A stretch of 33,792 bases of DNA from JAOUEE01 sp051011595 (lineage in GTDB: Bacteria > Actinomycetota > Acidimicrobiia > Acidimicrobiales > SHLQ01). A program made the position numbers and the translations under genes. Shown here piece by piece: positions 9,115-15,804 of the stretch (positions within the stretch are counted from its first letter, which is position 1; each line of letters opens with the position of its first letter). The notes below the pieces were generated by a model. The model was not told the origin of the DNA, made no database searches, and saw nothing but the letters and a program-made list of their open reading frames with translations. The stretch covers positions 1 to 33,792 of the forward strand of contig JBPCTQ010000023.1 in assembly GCA_051011595.1 (NCBI GenBank). Reading direction: 5' to 3'.

Positions 9115-9849
9115 ATGTGCGGTCGTTTCGTCTCGTCGAGCACTCCCGACGAGATCGCCCGATACTTCGGTGTCGACGCCATCGGCGAGAAGGTGCTCGA
9201 ACCCAACTACAACACCGCACCATCGAGCACCATCTACACCGTTCGTGAGCGCGACGAGCAACGAGTGCTCGATGCCGTGCACTGGGGATTGGTGCCGTTC
9301 TGGGCCAAGGACCTCAAGATCGGCAATCGCATGATCAATGCCCGATCAGAGACCCTGGCCGAGAAGAACGCCTTCAAGCGGCCCTTCGCCAAACGACGCT
9401 GCATCATCCCCGGCGACGGGTTCTACGAGTGGGAGAAGGTGCCGGGCCAAAAGAACAAGCAGCCGTGGTACATCACGCGGCGCGACGGTGACCCGTTCGC
9501 CTTCGCCGGATTGTGGGAGCGCTGGCGAGAGCCCACCGACGACGGCGAACCCGACCCCGATGTCGAGCCGCTCATCAGCGCCACGATCATCACCGGATCT
9601 CCCAACGAGTCGATGGCCGAGATCCATCACCGCATGCCGGTGATGCTGCCTCCCGACCGCTGGGACGCCTGGCTCGATCCGGAGATGAACGATCTCGCCG
9701 AGCTGGCCAGCTGGTTCGTGCCGGCCCCTTCGGAACTGATCCAGAAGCACCGCGTGTCGACCGAGGTGAACAACGCCCGCAACCGTGGGCCCCACCTGAT
9801 CGAACCCTACGAACCCGAGGCCCCGACCCTGCCGCTCGATCCCCGGTGA
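9115..9849 (+). CDS. SRAP-domain protein (YedK/HMCES family), abasic-site DNA-protein crosslinker
   Basis: This family shields abasic sites in single-stranded DNA by forming a thiazolidine crosslink through Cys2. All the key residues are present: Cys2 exposed after Met removal (MCGRF), Asn75 in RMINAR, Glu105 in GDGFYEWEK and His171 in IHHRMPVML. The 244-residue length is slightly above YedK. Processing to expose Cys2 requires translation to begin exactly at 9115, which the leaderless -10 box supports. Its stop codon overlaps the GTG of the next gene, so SRAP and the DUF2079 protein are co-translated. The context gives no SOS or mobile-element link. Confidence 0.93.
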   Translation: MCGRFVSSSTPDEIARYFGVDAIGEKVLEPNYNTAPSSTIYTVRERDEQRVLDAVHWGLVPFWAKDLKIGNRMINARSETLAEKNAFKRPFAKRRCIIPGDGFYEWEKVPGQKNKQPWYITRRDGDPFAFAGLWERWREPTDDGEPDPDVEPLISATIITGSPNESMAEIHHRMPVMLPPDRWDAWLDPEMNDLAELASWFVPAPSELIQKHRVSTEVNNARNRGPHLIEPYEPEAPTLPLDPR

Positions 9850-11330
9850 CCGTGGCCCGAACCGACTATCGACGTCGCCTCGAAGCCCAGATCCTGCGCT
9901 GGCAGGGGCGTCTTGACATGCCCGAGGTCGACCGAGTGCTGCCGTGGATCTACAGCGCCGTCCTGTTCGTGGTCCTGGCCCTGCTGTCGTTGGCCCGCTA
10001 TCGCAGCGTCGACACCGGCGTCGACCTGGGGGGATGGGTGCAGGGTGCGTGGCTGATCGGGGAGGGCCTCGATGCCGAGAGCACCATCACCGGCAACCAT
10101 CTCTTCGCGCCGCAGGCTTCGTTCTTGTTCTGGCCGCTGGCCCAGATCACCCGGTTCCTCCCCACCGCCGGCACCTTGTTGGTGGTGCAGTCGGCCGCCT
10201 TGGCCCTGGCCGTGGTGCCGCTCTACCGGTTGGCCCGCCGGTCGGCCAAGCTCCGAGTGGGGGCGGCAACGGTGCTGGTGCTGGCCTATTCGCTCTACCC
10301 CGCCGTTCACGCCCTGAACCTGGCCGATTTCCACCCTGAGGCGTTGGCCGTCCCGGCGCTGATCGCGGCGTTCGTGGCCATACGGGCCGAGAAGTGGTGG
10401 CGATTCGCACTGCTGGTGAGTGTTGCCGTGCTGGCCCGTGCCGACCTGGCGCTGGCGGTGGCCGGCCTGGGCATCTTGTTGGCGACCGAGGGGCACCGCC
10501 GAGCCGGGACCCTCACGGCGGTGGCCAGCCTGAGCTGGTTCCTACTGGCGGTGCTGGTGATCGAACCCCGGTTGGCCGCCGAAGGTGTGGAGCAGGTGCA
10601 GTTCCTCGGCGAATACGGCGACACCCCGTTCGGCGTGCTCGGCGGCATCGTGACCAGCCCGGTCCAGTTCCTCACCGATGTCTTCAGTCGAGCCAACTTC
10701 GAACACATGGTGGGTCTGTTCGCGCCGCTGTTGTTCCTGCCGTTGGTGGCGCCGCGGTTCTTCCTGCCCATCGTGCCGCTGCAGATGCTCTACCTGGCCT
10801 CGTCGGTGCCCGACGAGGCGCCCGCTCCCGAGCTCGATGTGGCCGCCATCGCCTTCTTGATGGTGGCCGCCGTGTTCGGGTTGGCCCGTACCGGACAGAT
10901 CCGAGTCGAGCTGGTGAACGTCGACCGCCGGGTGCTGGTGGCCCTGGCCGTCACCGCCGTGGTTTTCTTCGTTCGTGACGCACCCAGCACGGCTTACGAG
11001 GAGCCGTGGGACTGGGCGTCGCGCGATTCGCGCGATCAGGCTCGACGGGAGGCCATCGACCTGGTGCCCGACGATGCGCCGGTGCAGGCATCGGCTCGGG
11101 CACTGGCGTTCCTGGCGGAGAGGGGAGTGGTCTATCTCCTCGACACCAGTGGGAGTGTCATCGCCGCCGAGCGAGGACTGGAGGGCACCGACTTCGTGCT
11201 CCTCGACGAGACCGACGCCGAGGGGTGGTCGACGGTGTGGCTCGACAATTTCGACCGGAACCTGCAGCGCAACGGGTATCAGCAGGTGTATCGGGCCGAG
11301 GGTGTCACGCTGTATCAGCAGGTGGGCTGA
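9846..11330 (+). CDS. DUF2079 polytopic membrane protein
   Basis: A 494-residue integral membrane protein with about ten hydrophobic segments between residues 35 and 385. The first is at about 35-52 and clear later ones follow VLARADLALAVAGLGILLA. A soluble C-terminal stretch of roughly 115 residues carries the VPDDAPVQAS motif, as in GT-C-like DUF2079 proteins. Two acidic or aromatic motifs in extracytoplasmic loops, FDxG-like VDTGVDLGGW near 47-56 and NLADFHPEALAVP near 155-167, match the family. The architecture resembles GT-C glycosyltransferases but the activity is unproven. GTG 9846 overlaps the SRAP TGA by four bases (GTGA); a second GTG six bases later is possible. The 3' end overlaps the convergent HIT gene by 26 bp. 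Confidence 0.8.
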   Translation: MTVARTDYRRRLEAQILRWQGRLDMPEVDRVLPWIYSAVLFVVLALLSLARYRSVDTGVDLGGWVQGAWLIGEGLDAESTITGNHLFAPQASFLFWPLAQITRFLPTAGTLLVVQSAALALAVVPLYRLARRSAKLRVGAATVLVLAYSLYPAVHALNLADFHPEALAVPALIAAFVAIRAEKWWRFALLVSVAVLARADLALAVAGLGILLATEGHRRAGTLTAVASLSWFLLAVLVIEPRLAAEGVEQVQFLGEYGDTPFGVLGGIVTSPVQFLTDVFSRANFEHMVGLFAPLLFLPLVAPRFFLPIVPLQMLYLASSVPDEAPAPELDVAAIAFLMVAAVFGLARTGQIRVELVNVDRRVLVALAVTAVVFFVRDAPSTAYEEPWDWASRDSRDQARREAIDLVPDDAPVQASARALAFLAERGVVYLLDTSGSVIAAERGLEGTDFVLLDETDAEGWSTVWLDNFDRNLQRNGYQQVYRAEGVTLYQQVG

Positions 11331-11760
11331 CACCGTCGCCGTCGACGGCACCCGCATGGCCGGCTTCGCGCAGAGCCGTGCGCAATCTCTCGGCAGCGTC
11401 GTCCATGCCCGGGGGCTCGGCTTCAGCCGACGCATTGGCGAAGTCGAAGGCCGCCATGTTGGCCGCGCCGAAGACGTGGAGGTGGGTATGGGGAACTTCG
11501 AAGCCGGCGATGATGAGCCCCACCCGAGCGCTGCCGAAACCCGCCTGGTGGGCCTTCCCCACGTGGTGGGCCACCCCCATGGCGTGGGCGGCCACGGGGT
11601 TGGGGAGGTCGGTCCACTGATCGATCTCGAGTCGGGGCACCACGAGCGTGTGCCCTTCACTCAGGGGATGCAGGGCCAGGAACGCCACAACGGTGTCGTC
11701 GCGCCAGACGAACCGAGCGGGGAGCTCGCCGTCGATGATTCGGGTGAAGAGTGTGGCCAT
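11305..11760 (-). CDS. HIT-family nucleotide hydrolase/transferase
   Basis: A histidine-triad protein of 151 residues. It begins with the family opening ATLFTRIIDGELPA, and the triad HTHLHVF is at residues 91-97 (His91, His93, His95; the active-site His is expected within it). It should act on phosphoramidate or nucleotidyl bonds such as AMP-NH2 or Ap4A-like substrates. The start at 11760 follows an AAGG-containing leader on the minus strand. The C-terminal 25 residues (about 127-151) are a family-atypical Ala/Gly/Asp-rich tail and are encoded opposite the end of the DUF2079 gene. Confidence 0.9.
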   Translation of the reverse strand: MATLFTRIIDGELPARFVWRDDTVVAFLALHPLSEGHTLVVPRLEIDQWTDLPNPVAAHAMGVAHHVGKAHQAGFGSARVGLIIAGFEVPHTHLHVFGAANMAAFDFANASAEAEPPGMDDAAERLRTALREAGHAGAVDGDGVSPPADTA

Positions 11761-11799
11761 CGCACCGCCTTGTCGTCTCGCCTGTGGGTGCTCGCATCG

Positions 11800-11805
11800 T
11801 AGGCT
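11800..11805 (+). promoter_or_regulatory. -10 element of the phosphatidyltransferase gene
   Basis: TAGGCT (TANNNT) ends six bases before GTG 11812. The 51-bp divergent gap to the HIT gene leaves little room for a leader. Confidence 0.5.
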
Positions 11806-11811
11806 GGACCC

Positions 11812-12423
11812 GTGCCCCCGACCCACGTGCCCGAGCACGTCGACCACGATGAGCCCTGGGGCCCGGTGCTCACGGTGCCCAACGCCATCTCGCTGGCCCG
11901 CCTCTTGTGTGTGCCGGTCTTCGTCTGGCTGTTGTTCGGAGTCGAGGATCGATTCGCGGCAGCCCTGCTGCTCGCCGTGCTCGGAACCACCGACTGGATC
12001 GACGGCTACATCGCCCGCCGCTTCGATCAGGGCTCGCGGCTGGGAGTACTGCTCGACCCCACCGCGGACCGCATCATGTTGTTGGTGGCGGTCACGTGCA
12101 TCGCCATCGACGGGTCGGTGCCGTGGTGGTTCGCCGGCCTCACCCTGGCTCGTGAAGGGCTGGTGGCCATCGCCGCGCTGCTGCTCGGTGCACTCGGGGT
12201 TCGCAACTTCGAGGTGAGCTGGTGGGGGAAGACAGGCACCTTCTTGTTGATGATGTCGTACCCGTTGTTCCTGGTCAGCCACGCCGACGTCTCCTGGGCC
12301 GACGAGGCCCGCGTGCTGGCCTGGATCTGCGGTATCCCGGGGCTGGCGTACGCCATTGCCTCGGCGGTTGCCTACATCCCGGTGTCGCTGGAGGCGGTTC
12401 GGGCTCGGCGTCAGATCCGATAG
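11812..12423 (+). CDS. CDP-alcohol phosphatidyltransferase (PgsA-like)
   Basis: An integral membrane enzyme that transfers a phosphatidyl group from CDP-diacylglycerol to an alcohol acceptor in phospholipid synthesis. The diagnostic D-x2-D-G-x2-A-R-x8-G-x3-D-x3-D motif is complete: Asp61, Asp64, Gly65, Ala68, Arg69, Gly78, Asp82, Asp86. Five or six hydrophobic helices surround it. The 203-residue length fits phosphatidylglycerophosphate synthase. The gene lies immediately upstream of gcvH, as pgsA2 lies near gcvH in Mycobacterium. The acceptor (glycerol-3-phosphate or another alcohol) cannot be settled from sequence. Its TAG stop is part of the -10 box of gcvH. Confidence 0.88.
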   Translation: MPPTHVPEHVDHDEPWGPVLTVPNAISLARLLCVPVFVWLLFGVEDRFAAALLLAVLGTTDWIDGYIARRFDQGSRLGVLLDPTADRIMLLVAVTCIAIDGSVPWWFAGLTLAREGLVAIAALLLGALGVRNFEVSWWGKTGTFLLMMSYPLFLVSHADVSWADEARVLAWICGIPGLAYAIASAVAYIPVSLEAVRARRQIR

Positions 12424-12426
12424 GTT
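12421..12426 (+). promoter_or_regulatory. -10 element of gcvH
   Basis: TAGGTT (TANNNT) ends seven bases before the gcvH ATG at 12434. Its first three bases are the stop codon of the preceding gene. The short distance leaves no room for a glycine riboswitch. Confidence 0.45.
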
Positions 12427-12433
12427 CAAGCGG

Positions 12434-12814
12434 ATGAACGTCCCAGACGACCTTCGGTATTCGAGCGATCACGAGTGGGCGAAGCTCGACGGTGGTCGGG
12501 TTCGTATCGGTATCACCGACTACGCCCAGGACGCGCTGGGTGATGTCGTGTTCGTGGAGCTGCCCGAGATCGGGTCCGTGGTCGCAGCGGGCGCCGGGAT
12601 CGGCGAGGTCGAGTCCACCAAGTCGGTGTCGGACATCTACGCACCGCTCAGCGGCACCGTCATCGAGGTCAACGACGCGCTCACCGAATCTCCCGAGCAA
12701 CTCAACGATGATCCGTACGGCGACGGTTGGATCCTGGTGATCGAGCTCGCTGACCGGGCCGACTTCGACGGTCTACTCGATGCCGCCGCCTACCGGGCCC
12801 TGACCGAGGACTGA
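12434..12814 (+). CDS. gcvH: Glycine cleavage system H protein
   Basis: The lipoyl carrier of the glycine cleavage system, shuttling the methylamine intermediate from GcvP to GcvT. It is 126 residues, the normal length. The lipoylation site is Lys63 in GEVESTKSVSDIYAP. It begins with the conserved MNVPDDLRYSSDHEWAKLD, and the C-terminal YGDGWILVIEL element is present. The garA-like gene follows two bases after the stop. GcvT lies 3.3 kb downstream and GcvP is on the opposite strand beyond 31.8 kb. Confidence 0.95.
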   Translation: MNVPDDLRYSSDHEWAKLDGGRVRIGITDYAQDALGDVVFVELPEIGSVVAAGAGIGEVESTKSVSDIYAPLSGTVIEVNDALTESPEQLNDDPYGDGWILVIELADRADFDGLLDAAAYRALTED

Positions 12815-12816
12815 GC

Positions 12817-13293
12817 TTGACCGACGCCACCTGCCCCAGTTGTGGCCACCCCAACCCCAACGCGGCCAACTTCTGCAGCTCGTGTGGGCACCGGATGGTC
12901 GAAGAACAGGTCGATCCCACCGGCGCCTTCGAACCGGTCGAGGTCGAGGCCGAAGACGAATACGACGTCGACCGAGCCGTGTTCACCGCCGATCTCGGTC
13001 TTCTGGTCGTCAAACGAGGTCCCAAGGCGGGGTCCCGCTACGCACTCGATGCACCGCTCGTGACCGCCGGCCGGCACCCCGAGAGCGACATCTTCCTCGA
13101 CGACGTGACCGTGAGCCGGCGCCACGCCGAGCTGCTCCACGACAACGGCGCCTACCGGGTCCGTGACGTCGGGTCGCTCAACGGCACCTACCTCAATCGT
13201 GAACGCATCGACGAAGCATCGTTGGCCGATGGCGACGAGCTCCAGATCGGCAAGTTCAAGCTCGTCTTCTTTCACGGCACCGCCGCGCCATGA
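12817..13293 (+). CDS. garA: Zinc-ribbon/FHA-domain regulator, GarA (OdhI) homologue
   Basis: GarA/OdhI binds and inhibits 2-oxoglutarate dehydrogenase and activates glutamate metabolism under Ser/Thr-kinase control. The FHA domain (about 62-150) is very close to GarA: LVVKRGPKAGSRYALD, TAGRHPESDIFLDDVTVS with RRHAE after it, DVGSLNGTYLNRE and GDELQIGKFKLVFF. The phosphopeptide-binding residues Arg86, Ser100, Arg101/Arg102 and Asn122 are present. Unlike mycobacterial GarA, the N-terminus carries a four-cysteine zinc ribbon (Cys6, Cys9, Cys20, Cys23), and the phosphorylated ETTS motif is not seen. Thr35 in VDPTGAF is the only Thr in the linker. Translation must start at TTG 12817, two bases after gcvH. 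The stop overlaps the ftsR start by four bases. Confidence 0.88.
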   Translation: MTDATCPSCGHPNPNAANFCSSCGHRMVEEQVDPTGAFEPVEVEAEDEYDVDRAVFTADLGLLVVKRGPKAGSRYALDAPLVTAGRHPESDIFLDDVTVSRRHAELLHDNGAYRVRDVGSLNGTYLNRERIDEASLADGDELQIGKFKLVFFHGTAAP

Positions 13294-13985
13294 CCGACGG
13301 GGCGGTCGGGGCGGACACGCCTCGTCGGTCGATCGGTGATGTGCTCACGGTCCTCCAGGACGAGTTCCCCGACATCTCGATCTCCAAGATCAGATACCTG
13401 GAGAGCCAAGGGCTGGTGTCGCCCGAGCGGGCTCAGTCCGGTTACCGCCAATTCGACGACGACGATGTCGCCGTTCTCCGCTGGGTCTTACGCCAACAAC
13501 GCGACCACTTCCTTCCACTGCGAGTCATCAGGGAGAAGCTGGCAGCGGGCGCGGTCGACGACGAGGGCCCGGCCCCCGCCCAGCGGTCGCGCAATCGCGA
13601 ACCGCTGGCCGCCCTCGACGCAACAGTCAGCCTCGATGGCAACGAGTTGGCGCGTGCGGCCGGGCTGCTCGAGGACGACATCGCCGAGCTCGAGTCGTTC
13701 GGGCTCATCGAGTCCACCAAGGTGGCCGGCCACAAGCGTTACGACGGCAACGCCTTGTTGATGGCGCGACTGGCCGCTCGGTTCTCCGAGCTGGGAATGG
13801 AAGCCCGCCACCTCCGCATGTTCAAGGTGGCCGCTGATCGTGAGGCCGGTGTGCTCGAACAGCTGGTGGCGCCGTTGGCCGGCAGCGGCCGCGACGATGC
13901 CGTCGACCGGCTCCGAGAGCTGGTCGAGCTGGGGGCGGATGTGCGCAATGTGCTCCTGCGCCAGAACCTCCGCAGCCACCTGTGA
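13290..13985 (+). CDS. ftsR: MerR-family regulator, FtsR/Rv1828 type
   Basis: A DNA-binding regulator of 231 residues. The winged-helix MerR domain occupies about residues 14-80: SIGDVLTVLQDEFPDISISK, RYLESQGLV, RAQSGYRQFDDDDVAVLRWV. A linker and an Ala/Leu-rich effector or dimerisation region follow, with a second helix-turn-like LLEDDIAELESFGLIES element. The N-terminal motif DISISKIRYLESQGL is characteristic of the Rv1828/FtsR group, which in Corynebacterium activates ftsZ. Its position directly after garA is conserved in actinobacteria. It starts at ATG 13290 in a 4-bp overlap with garA and overlaps the next gene by another GTGA. The orthology is inferred from motif plus synteny. Confidence 0.85.
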   Translation: MTDGAVGADTPRRSIGDVLTVLQDEFPDISISKIRYLESQGLVSPERAQSGYRQFDDDDVAVLRWVLRQQRDHFLPLRVIREKLAAGAVDDEGPAPAQRSRNREPLAALDATVSLDGNELARAAGLLEDDIAELESFGLIESTKVAGHKRYDGNALLMARLAARFSELGMEARHLRMFKVAADREAGVLEQLVAPLAGSGRDDAVDRLRELVELGADVRNVLLRQNLRSHL

Positions 13986-14578
13986 CCGCTGCGCCGGTCC
14001 TCTCCGGAGCCGAGGTGCAGCAGCTGGTCGACCGTCTGGCCGCCGACATCGCTCGAGATCATCCCGACGGCGTGGTGTTGGTGGGCGTTCTGAAGGCGTC
14101 GGTGTTGTTGGTGGCCGACCTGTGCCGGTCGTTGTCGCGCCAGGCCGACACCGACGTGCGGGTCGATTTCATCGAGACGTCGAGCTTCCGGGCCGACAGC
14201 GGCCGGGTGCGATTGGTGCAGGACCTGCGCGAGGACATCGGCGACCGGCCCGTGGTGCTCGTCACCACCCTCGTCGACACCGGACTTCGTCTGGGGTACC
14301 TCCGGACCCAGCTGGCCAACCGGGCGCCGGCGTCGTTGCGAATTGCTGCGCTCTTCGACAAGGCCGAGCGCCGGATTCTGCCCATCGATCTCGACTACGT
14401 CGGGACGACGATCCCCAATCGGTTCGTCGTCGGATACGGATTGGACGCCGCCGGCCAGGGGCGTCATCTGAGCGGAGTGGTTGCCCTCGACGACGACCAC
14501 CCGGTCGATCCGGCAACGCTGTCGACGTGGCTCGGAGAGACCCGGGATGCGCTGTTGCGTGGGTCGGCAGAGCGGTAG
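13982..14578 (+). CDS. Hypoxanthine-phosphoribosyltransferase-like protein with altered PRPP motif
   Basis: A 198-residue homologue of Hpt. Conserved blocks are GVLKASVLLVADL (35-47), VDFIETSSF (61-69), DLREDI (81-86), the flexible-loop/base region FDKAERR (125-131), DYVGTTIPNRFVVGYGLD (138-155) and RHL. The PRPP signature, normally V-E/D-D-I-V-D-T-G-x-T, reads VTTLVDTGLRL here. The acidic pair that holds the ribose hydroxyls is Thr95-Thr96, and the terminal Thr of the loop is Arg103. Base-binding Lys127 and Asp155 remain. The protein may therefore be catalytically weak, use another ligand, or be regulatory. It sits inside the garA-ftsR-DUF151 cluster with GTGA overlap to ftsR. The family call is firm, but activity is doubtful. 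Confidence 0.78.
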   Translation: MTAAPVLSGAEVQQLVDRLAADIARDHPDGVVLVGVLKASVLLVADLCRSLSRQADTDVRVDFIETSSFRADSGRVRLVQDLREDIGDRPVVLVTTLVDTGLRLGYLRTQLANRAPASLRIAALFDKAERRILPIDLDYVGTTIPNRFVVGYGLDAAGQGRHLSGVVALDDDHPVDPATLSTWLGETRDALLRGSAER

Positions 14579-14581
14579 GGT
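14576..14581 (+). promoter_or_regulatory. -10 element of the DUF151 gene
   Basis: TAGGGT (TANNNT) ends seven bases before ATG 14589 and shares its TAG with the stop codon of the preceding gene, as at gcvH. Confidence 0.4.
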
Positions 14582-14588
14582 CGCGGCG

Positions 14589-15086
14589 ATGCAAGAGATG
14601 GATGTTCTCGGCGTGCGGGCAGAGCTGCCCGGCAACGCGCCCATCGTCATGCTCCAGGAACGGGGCGGCGATGGGCGTATCCTGCCCATCTTCATCGGCG
14701 CCCCCGAAGCGACGGCCATTGTGCTGGCCCTCGACGGGGTGGAGGCGCCCCGACCCATGACCCATGATCTGTTTCACCAGGTTCTGGGCGAGTTGGGAGC
14801 GGTACCCGAACGAGTGGTGGTGACCGATCTGCGCGACGGCACGTTCTTCGCCGAGCTGTATCTGCGGCTGGGCAACGACGTGCACGTGGTGTCGAGCCGA
14901 CCGTCCGATGCCATTGCCTTGGCGGTGCGGGCCGACGCTCCGGTGTTCGTCGAGACAGAGGTGCTCGACGCCGCCGCGCATCCTCCCGAGTCCGACGATG
15001 ACGAAGAAGAGCCGGTCACCGAAGAGGTGGTGGAGGCGTTTCGTGACTTCATCGACAACGTCTCGCCTGAGGACTTCGAGAACTGA
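14589..15086 (+). CDS. Bifunctional nuclease domain protein (DUF151), Rv1829-like
   Basis: A 165-residue member of the DUF151/bifunctional-nuclease family, known from plant BBD1 and conserved in actinobacteria. It contains the diagnostic blocks LPIFIGAPEATAI, the P-M-THDLFHQVL helix, DGTFFAELYL and VSSRPSDAIALAVR. The C-terminal acidic tail (SDDDEEEPVTEEVVEAF, then DFIDNVSPEDF) is also seen in mycobacterial homologues. The start at 14589 begins MQEMDVLGV and is favoured by the -10 box; an upstream in-frame start inside the previous gene is less likely. It sits between the two MerR genes as in Rv1828-Rv1829-Rv1830. Its in vivo role is not known. Confidence 0.87.
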   Translation: MQEMDVLGVRAELPGNAPIVMLQERGGDGRILPIFIGAPEATAIVLALDGVEAPRPMTHDLFHQVLGELGAVPERVVVTDLRDGTFFAELYLRLGNDVHVVSSRPSDAIALAVRADAPVFVETEVLDAAAHPPESDDDEEEPVTEEVVEAFRDFIDNVSPEDFEN

Positions 15087-15158
15087 CCAGCCGCGGTTGG
15101 CGGCGGTGTCGGGCCGGTGGAGATCGGTGAACCCGCCACCACTGTGCGCGCGAAATCG

Positions 15159-15187
15159 TTGACTCGCCGCGCGCGGCCTTCTAGTCT
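15159..15187 (+). promoter_or_regulatory. Promoter of the downstream MerR gene
   Basis: TTGACT (15159-15164) and TAGTCT (15182-15187) are separated by exactly 17 bases, the best -35/-10 pair in the window. The transcript would begin near 15194 and carry a 64-base leader with two hairpins and a GGGAGAGG Shine-Dalgarno sequence at 15247-15254. Confidence 0.65.
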
Positions 15188-15194
15188 CATGATC

Positions 15195-15218
15195 ACACCG
15201 ACGTAATTCCGTCGGTGT
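15195..15218 (+). promoter_or_regulatory. Inverted repeat in the MerR leader (operator or hairpin 1)
   Basis: ACACCGACG-TAATTC-CGTCGGTGT is a perfect 9-bp inverted repeat starting at the predicted transcription start. It could be an operator for autoregulation, or an RNA stem at the 5' end of the message. Confidence 0.6.
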
Positions 15219-15241
15219 CGTCCAGCCCCGGGCTGGACGAC
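15217..15241 (+). promoter_or_regulatory. Second leader hairpin before the MerR ribosome-binding site
   Basis: GTCGTCCAGC-CCCGG-GCTGGACGAC gives a perfect 10-bp stem with a 5-base loop (the DNA symmetry extends to 12 bp). It begins two bases before hairpin 1 ends and stops six bases before the Shine-Dalgarno sequence. Confidence 0.6.
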
Positions 15242-15257
15242 CAGCCGGGAGAGGCGC

Positions 15258-15764
15258 ATGACCAGCCAACCTACGACGAACCCAGGTACAACGAGCCCGG
15301 GTGACCACATGGTCGACGGGTTCACCGGAAAGAAGACGGCCGAGATCGTCGGGATCACCTATCGGCAGCTCGACTACTGGGCCCGCACCGACTTGGTCAA
15401 GCCCTCCCTGGCCCAGGCCCGAGGCAGCGGCAGTCGGCGCCGGTATTCCTACCGCGATCTGCTCGAGCTCAAGGCCATCAAGAATCTGCTCGATGCCGGC
15501 ATCCGCCTCGAGACCGTACGCGATGTGTTCGGTTACCTGCGTGACGAGCTGGGCGAGGACGTCACCCAGGTCAACCTGGTGATCTCGGGGAACCGTTCGG
15601 TGCTGGTGCGCAGCGGTGAGGAGATCATCGACCTCGTCCAGAACGGTCAGGGAGTGCTCAACATCTTGCCTCTGGGCGGGGTGAAGGAAGAGGTCGACGC
15701 CGCCATCGTCGAGTTGTTCCCCGGCATCGAGATTGCCTCACCGGCGGCGACGGGAAGCGATTGA
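15258..15764 (+). CDS. MerR-family regulator, Rv1830 type
   Basis: A 168-residue regulator. After a flexible Thr/Pro/Gly-rich N-terminus (1-18), the MerR winged helix spans about 20-90: GKKTAEIVGITYRQLDYWAR, TDLVKPSL, GSRRRYSYRDLLELKAI, KNLLDAGIRLETVRDVFGYL. A C-terminal domain follows with VNLVISGNRSVLV and GQGVLNILPLGGVKEEV, the signature of the actinobacterial Rv1830-like group. The ATG at 15258 has a strong GGGAGAGG site. An alternative start downstream at MVDGFTG (15309) would drop the flexible part. It has its own promoter and a structured leader, unlike its tightly coupled neighbours, which suggests separate control. Confidence 0.87.
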   Translation: MTSQPTTNPGTTSPGDHMVDGFTGKKTAEIVGITYRQLDYWARTDLVKPSLAQARGSGSRRRYSYRDLLELKAIKNLLDAGIRLETVRDVFGYLRDELGEDVTQVNLVISGNRSVLVRSGEEIIDLVQNGQGVLNILPLGGVKEEVDAAIVELFPGIEIASPAATGSD

Positions 15765-15804
15765 GCCACCGGCCGACAATCGGCGCGGGCACCGGCTCGG
15801 CATC

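Noticed and set aside
9115..9849. Restriction or mobile-element role for the SRAP gene
   Set aside because: All SRAP catalytic residues are present and the neighbours are housekeeping-like. Nothing nearby indicates phage or a restriction system.
12424..12433. Glycine riboswitch upstream of gcvH
   Set aside because: The gcvH ATG is ten bases after the previous stop and has its own -10 there. gcvT overlaps its upstream gene, so no leader space exists at either.
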